Source: DAOTUL01 sp034437435 | GTDB lineage: Bacteria > Chloroflexota > Anaerolineae > Aggregatilineales > Phototrophicaceae | Length of the DNA: 17,682 bases | Assembly (NCBI GenBank): GCA_964417785.1 | Contig: CAYQJO010000077.1 | Span: forward strand, 1-17,682 | Direction: 5' to 3' | Part shown: in pieces, positions 13,329 through 17,682 of the stretch | How positions within the stretch are numbered: the first letter of the stretch is position 1 | Layout of the letters: each line of letters begins with the position of its first letter | The notes under the pieces: generated by a model | Told to the model about the DNA's origin: nothing | Databases searched by the model: none | What the model saw: the letters and a program-made list of their open reading frames with translations, nothing else | Program-made: the position numbers and the translations under genes

Positions 13329-16300
13329 ATGATCGACCGTGAGTTTACCAATCGTCGCTATCTGGACGCCATCGAGGATCACGTTGTCATCTTCGACGGC
13401 GCAATGGGAACCAGCATTCAAGGCTATGATCTGACCGTAGAAGATTACGGCGGTCAACAATACGAAGGCTGCGTGGACTATCTCTGCGTCACCCGGCCCG
13501 ACATCATCGCAGAGATTCACGCGTCGTTTTTAGCCGTCGGCAGCGAAGTCGTGGAGACCAACACCTTTCGCAGCAACCACTGGACCCTCGGTGAATATGG
13601 TCTGGGCGACCGCGTGCTGGAAATCAACCGGGCAGCGGCGAGTCTGGCCCGCCAGGTGTGCGACCGTTTTGAGCAGGAAACCGGTATCCCACGTTTTGTG
13701 GCTGGCAGTATGGGACCGAGCGGCAAACTCCCTAGCGGTGACGATCCCGACCTGAGTAACGTTACCTTCCAGGAAATCTCCGATCTCTATTACGAACAGG
13801 CGCAGGGATTGGTCGAAGGCGGAGCTGATTTGCTGCTCCTGGAGACCAGCCAGGACATTCTCGAAGTCAAGGCGGCGGTGGATGGTATCAACCGCTACTT
13901 CAAGGACGCCGGTGTCCGGGTGCCGGTCCAGGTCCAGGTGACGCTGGATACCTCTGGTCGGATGCTCTTCGGCACCGACATCGCCGGAGCGATGGTCACG
14001 CTGGAAAAGCTGCCGATTGATGTGTTCGGTATGAACTGCTCCACCGGACCGGAATACATGCGCCAGCCGATCCAATATCTGGTGGAGCGCAGTCCGTTTC
14101 CCATCAGTGTGCTGCCCAACGCCGGATTGCCCATCAACGTCGATGGCGAGGCCGTTTACCCGATGGAGCCGGAACCCTTCAGCGATATGGTGTCCGAGTT
14201 CACCCGCTGGGGCGTGAATGTGGTCGGGGGTTGCTGCGGCACCCGTCCCGAACACCTGGACCAGCTTTATCGCAAAGTGAATGGGCATAGCTATCAAGAG
14301 TTGCTTGAATCACGACAAGACCTGCTCCGGCAGCCGCCGACCGCACGGCAGCCCGTTCATGAAGCCCAGGCATCCAGCGGCATGACCGCCACCCGCATGA
14401 TGCAGGACCCCGGCCCAACTCTGATTGGTGAGCGCGTCAACAGCCAGGGCAGTCGCAAGGTCAAACGGATGCTGTTGGCCGACGATTATGACTCCATCGT
14501 CCAGATCGCCGTCGGTCAGGTGGAAAGCGGCGCACACATGCTGGATGTCTGTGTGGCTCTGACCGAGCGCGACGACGAAAAAGAGCAGATGGAGAAACTG
14601 GTCAAAAAGCTGGCGATGGCGGTGGAAGTGCCGCTCATCATCGACACGACCGAGGCAGATGTGGCCGAGGCAGCGCTCTCGCTCTATCCTGGTCGCGGAG
14701 TCATCAACGGCAACAACCTCGAAAACGGGCGTGACCGCATCGACACGATTCTGCCGATTGCGTGCAGACATGGTGCGGCGGTCCTCTCCATGACGATTGA
14801 CGAAGAGGGGATGGCCCATACCCGCGACAGGAAATACGAGATCGCCCGACGTATCACCGAGATCGCCGCCGATGATTACGGGATGTCGCCCGAAGACCTC
14901 ATTTTTGACCCGCTAACCTTCCCGCTGACGACCGGCCAGGAAGAACTGCGCAACGACGCCGTTGAAACGTTGGAAGGCATCCGGCTCATCAAACAGGACA
15001 TTCCCGGTGTGATGACGGTTCTGGGCATCAGCAATGTCAGTTTTGGCGTCGGTCCAGCAGCACGCGGTGTATTGAACAGTGTCTTCCTCTATCATGCGGT
15101 CCAGGCCGGTCTGGATATGGCGATTGTCAACCCGGCCCACATCACACCCTATGCCGAGATTCCCGAAGACCAGCGCAAAATCGCCAATGACTTGATCTTC
15201 AACACCGACCCCGACGCGCTGCCACGCTTCATCCAGTATTTTGAAGAGAACGAGGTCGCCGTCGGTGGCAAAGATCAGGCCGATCCAACAGCCGATATGA
15301 TGGCAGAGCAAGCACTCCACTGGCAGATCGTCCACCGAAAGAAAGAGGGTGTCGAAAACCTGATCGACGAGAGCCTCTCCCGCCAGGATGCGGTTGGCGT
15401 GTTGAATAACGTCCTCTTACCGGCCATGAAAGAAGTGGGTGACAAATTCGGCGCGGGCGAGTTGATCCTCCCCTTCGTGCTGCAATCCGCCGAGGTGATG
15501 AAGAAATCGGTCGCTTACCTGGAAACCTTCATGGAGAAGGTCGAAGGCAGCACCAAAGGGGTTGTTGTGCTGGCGACCGTCTACGGCGATGTGCATGACA
15601 TCGGCAAGAATCTGGTCAAGACCATCCTGAGCAATAACGGCTATACCGTTTACGACCTGGGCAAACAGGTCCCGGCCAACACTATCATCGAAAAGGCGCA
15701 GGAATACAACGCCGACGCCATCGGTCTCTCGGCGCTGCTGGTGAGTACATCCAAGCAGATGCCGCTGGTGGTCAACGAACTGGCCCGCCGGGACTTGAAT
15801 TTCCCGGTGTTGATCGGGGGTGCCGCTATCAACCGCCGCTTCGGTCGCCGGATTCTGTTTCTGGAAGGCACCGAGCAACCCTATGAACCGGGTGTGTTCT
15901 ACTGCAAGGACGCTTTCGAGGGGTTGGCCGTCATGGACCGGCTGATTGATCCCAACGAACGCGGCGATTTCGTCGGCCAGATCATCGCCGAAGCCGAAGC
16001 CGAGATCAAGAAACCGGCCCGAAAATCGCGCCCCGACCGGAGCGAAGCGGCAGGCAAGACCGTCAAACCAGCCCCCAACATCCCGGTACCGCCCTTCTGG
16101 GGATCGAAGCTGATCCAGGAGATGCCGCTGGAAATCGTACTGCGCTATCTGCATAAGCCGGAACTCTACCGGCTGTCGTGGGGAGCCAAGAACGCTCAGG
16201 GTGAGGAATGGGCGAAGCTCGAAGCCGAATTCGAGCAGCGGCTGGACCGCATGACCCGCGAGGCCCTGCGCGATGGCACACTCAATCCACAGGCGGTCTA

Positions 16301-16880
16301 CGGCTACTTTCCGGCCAACAGCGACGGTGACGATTTGATTATCTACGATCCCGACCGCTACAGCGCCGATGGCACCCGCGCCGAAGTCGCCCGTTTCAGC
16401 TTCCCGCGTCAGCCCGGTGGCGAGTTCCTGTGCATCAGCGATTACTACGCGCCGGTGGATGCCGGCACCGTCGATGTGGTTCAGCTACAGGCGGTCACGG
16501 TCGGTAAGGTAGCAAGCGAAGCCTTCGACCGGCTGCAAAGCGCCGATAACTACAGCGAGGCCTACTACTTTCACGGGTTGGCGGTCCAGGCCGCAGAAGC
16601 AACCGCCAATTACCTGACGAGTCATGTGCGCAAGGAACTGGGAATCCCCAGCCGGGGTAAACGGTATAGCTGGGGCTATCCGGCTTGCCCGGACCTCGAC
16701 GACCATGAGACAGTGTGGCGACTGCTGCCACAGACAGCCGATATCGGCCTAACCCTGACCGAATCATATCAGATCGTACCGGAGCAAAGCACCGCAGCCA
16801 TCTTCGCCCACCATCCCGACGCCAAATACTACAGCGTCGGCAGCCTGGACCGCTCTGCGCAGATTCTAGGGGAACGTTAG
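13329..16880 (+). CDS. metH: Cobalamin-dependent methionine synthase
   Basis: Transfers a methyl group from 5-methyltetrahydrofolate through cob(I)alamin to homocysteine, giving methionine; cytoplasmic. All four modules are present in 1183 residues (E. coli enzyme 1227). The homocysteine domain (about 10-320) has zinc cysteines Cys237 in GMNCSTGP and Cys302-Cys303 in GGCCGTRPEHL. The pterin domain (about 355-640) has LIGERVNSQGSRK. The cap and cobalamin domain (about 655-890) has the axial His756 in GDVHDIGKN. A charged linker (887-915) precedes the AdoMet reactivation domain (about 920-1183), which has RGKRYSWGYPACPDL at 1109-1123 and ESYQIVPEQSTAAIFAHHP at 1145-1163. The ATG at 13329 is used because GGGAGAGG ends 2 nt upstream and the homology starts there; an earlier in-frame ATG at 13236 lies inside the riboswitch. 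Confidence 0.97.
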   Translation: MIDREFTNRRYLDAIEDHVVIFDGAMGTSIQGYDLTVEDYGGQQYEGCVDYLCVTRPDIIAEIHASFLAVGSEVVETNTFRSNHWTLGEYGLGDRVLEINRAAASLARQVCDRFEQETGIPRFVAGSMGPSGKLPSGDDPDLSNVTFQEISDLYYEQAQGLVEGGADLLLLETSQDILEVKAAVDGINRYFKDAGVRVPVQVQVTLDTSGRMLFGTDIAGAMVTLEKLPIDVFGMNCSTGPEYMRQPIQYLVERSPFPISVLPNAGLPINVDGEAVYPMEPEPFSDMVSEFTRWGVNVVGGCCGTRPEHLDQLYRKVNGHSYQELLESRQDLLRQPPTARQPVHEAQASSGMTATRMMQDPGPTLIGERVNSQGSRKVKRMLLADDYDSIVQIAVGQVESGAHMLDVCVALTERDDEKEQMEKLVKKLAMAVEVPLIIDTTEADVAEAALSLYPGRGVINGNNLENGRDRIDTILPIACRHGAAVLSMTIDEEGMAHTRDRKYEIARRITEIAADDYGMSPEDLIFDPLTFPLTTGQEELRNDAVETLEGIRLIKQDIPGVMTVLGISNVSFGVGPAARGVLNSVFLYHAVQAGLDMAIVNPAHITPYAEIPEDQRKIANDLIFNTDPDALPRFIQYFEENEVAVGGKDQADPTADMMAEQALHWQIVHRKKEGVENLIDESLSRQDAVGVLNNVLLPAMKEVGDKFGAGELILPFVLQSAEVMKKSVAYLETFMEKVEGSTKGVVVLATVYGDVHDIGKNLVKTILSNNGYTVYDLGKQVPANTIIEKAQEYNADAIGLSALLVSTSKQMPLVVNELARRDLNFPVLIGGAAINRRFGRRILFLEGTEQPYEPGVFYCKDAFEGLAVMDRLIDPNERGDFVGQIIAEAEAEIKKPARKSRPDRSEAAGKTVKPAPNIPVPPFWGSKLIQEMPLEIVLRYLHKPELYRLSWGAKNAQGEEWAKLEAEFEQRLDRMTREALRDGTLNPQAVYGYFPANSDGDDLIIYDPDRYSADGTRAEVARFSFPRQPGGEFLCISDYYAPVDAGTVDVVQLQAVTVGKVASEAFDRLQSADNYSEAYYFHGLAVQAAEATANYLTSHVRKELGIPSRGKRYSWGYPACPDLDDHETVWRLLPQTADIGLTLTESYQIVPEQSTAAIFAHHPDAKYYSVGSLDRSAQILGER

Positions 16881-16882
16881 GG

Positions 16883-17682
16883 ATGAGTGGTAAGCTGATT
16901 GCCTTTGGTTGGTACGGCGGTAAGTTCAGCCATCTTGACTGGCTGCTGCCGCTCTTACCACAGGCAAAACATTATTGTGAGCCGTTCGGTGGGTCAGCAG
17001 CGGTCTTGCTCAATCGCGATCCTGCGCCCGTTGAGACCTACAACGATCTCGACGGTGACATGGTTAATTTTTTTCGAGTCCTGCGGGAACAAAAAGACGA
17101 GTTGGTCGAAGCCATTGGGCTCACACCATTTTCGCGGGAGGAATTTGAAGAAGCCATCGCACCGTCATCAAAAACGCTCTCGGATCTGGAGCGGGCAAGA
17201 CGCTTTTTTGTGCGTGCCCGTCAGGTACGGACTGGATTGGCGCAAACGGCAAGTTCAGGGCGGTGGGCACATTGTCGCCTGACCAGTCGCGCAGGCATGG
17301 CTGGGGCTGTATCACGCTGGTTGGGCAGTGTAGAAGCTTTGCCAGAGATTGCGCAGCGATTGCTCCGTGTACAGATTGAACATGCGCCAGCAACGGAAAT
17401 CATCGCTCGTTACGATAGTGAGGAAACTCTGTTTTATTGCGATCCGCCTTATATTCATGAGTCTCGTGGAGATAGCAAGGCATATCGGTATGAGATGGAT
17501 GATTTGGAACATCGTCAGTTGGCAACTTTGCTTCATGATGTACAAGGGAAAGTTGCCATATCGGGTTATCGCGGTGTCCTGATGGATAGTCTGTATGCTG
17601 ACTGGTATATGAACGAGGCTCAAACACGCACTGTCCATTCGATTAAGCAAACCCGACAGGAAGTTCTGTGGACGAATTACGA
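16883..17682 (+). CDS. D12-class DNA adenine methyltransferase, 3' end outside the window
   Basis: Transfers a methyl group from SAM to adenine N6 in DNA. The 266 visible residues have the Dam/D12 layout: FGWYGGKFSHLDWLL at 8-22 (N-terminal SAM-contact motif), motif I EPFGGSAAV at 33-41, ETYNDLDGDMVNFFRVL at 51-67, and catalytic motif IV FYCDPPY at 184-190. A late segment TRQEVLWTNY at 257-266 in such enzymes lies close to the C-terminus, so little is missing. Recognition sequence and any partner nuclease cannot be told. The ATG is 2 nt after the metH stop, with no promoter or terminator between, so transcription from the metH promoter is likely. Hand-counted lines have about 42-48 % GC versus about 50-63 % in metH, which suggests acquisition by transfer. 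Confidence 0.93.
   Translation, partial: MSGKLIAFGWYGGKFSHLDWLLPLLPQAKHYCEPFGGSAAVLLNRDPAPVETYNDLDGDMVNFFRVLREQKDELVEAIGLTPFSREEFEEAIAPSSKTLSDLERARRFFVRARQVRTGLAQTASSGRWAHCRLTSRAGMAGAVSRWLGSVEALPEIAQRLLRVQIEHAPATEIIARYDSEETLFYCDPPYIHESRGDSKAYRYEMDDLEHRQLATLLHDVQGKVAISGYRGVLMDSLYADWYMNEAQTRTVHSIKQTRQEVLWTNY

Noticed and set aside
16899..17282. A 127-codon plus-strand frame inside the methyltransferase region, and minus-strand frames at 17121-17650
   Set aside because: They are out of frame with the D12 methyltransferase, whose frame carries EPFGGS and DPPY and runs open to the window edge.
16883..17682. Restriction-modification or defence island
   Set aside because: Only a methyltransferase is visible. 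No nuclease or other defence gene lies in the window, so a defence role cannot be claimed.
1..17682. CRISPR arrays, tRNA/rRNA genes, insertion sequences and tandem repeats
   Set aside because: Reading both strands I found no regularly spaced repeats, no tRNA-like T-loop/anticodon pattern, and no transposase motif or paired terminal repeats.

Overview
The window is a GC-rich (roughly 58-62 % in coding lines counted by hand), gene-dense bacterial chromosome segment with short intergenic gaps. The protein set, the short intergenic regions and the combination of an AraM-type glycerol-1-phosphate dehydrogenase with a SAM-I-controlled metH fit a Chloroflexota (Anaerolineae-like) bacterium. That placement is an impression from sequence style, not a database result. 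Most of the content is metabolic and housekeeping. I see no CRISPR array, IS element, integrase, rRNA or tRNA.

Left part, minus strand (1-7783): a divergent promoter near 7822-7849 reads leftward into a probable operon. It runs S9 prolyl-oligopeptidase-like peptidase, then a DUF429-VOC fusion protein (1 nt gap), a membrane-anchored SMP-30-like beta-propeller, and an aldo/keto reductase. Behind it lies a decayed fragment of a GT39-type membrane glycosyltransferase (2506-2871), then an 803-residue P-type ATPase. That ATPase keeps every catalytic motif but lacks the usual cation-site residues in its membrane helices.

Middle (7870-9292): a well-formed promoter drives a small cytoplasmic protein of unknown function. 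Its stop codon overlaps that of the convergent deoxyribose-phosphate aldolase gene deoC. deoC in turn is divergent from a nucleoside phosphorylase gene across a 63-bp shared promoter region.

Right part, plus strand (9293-13121): nucleoside phosphorylase, an unknown 189-residue protein, a small STAS/SpoIIAA-like protein, a HAD-IIA phosphatase and sn-glycerol-1-phosphate dehydrogenase are tightly packed, with two GTGA start/stop overlaps. The last two genes mirror the araL-araM pair of Bacillus subtilis.

Right end (13118-17682): a near-consensus sigma-70 promoter, whose -35 box overlaps the stop codon of the dehydrogenase gene, reads into a complete SAM-I (S-box) riboswitch with antiterminator and terminator. 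The riboswitch controls full-length cobalamin-dependent methionine synthase (metH). Two bases after metH begins a D12-class DNA adenine methyltransferase of clearly lower GC, cut by the window edge. If the two are cotranscribed, a SAM-consuming DNA methyltransferase lies under the same SAM-sensing switch as the gene that feeds SAM synthesis.
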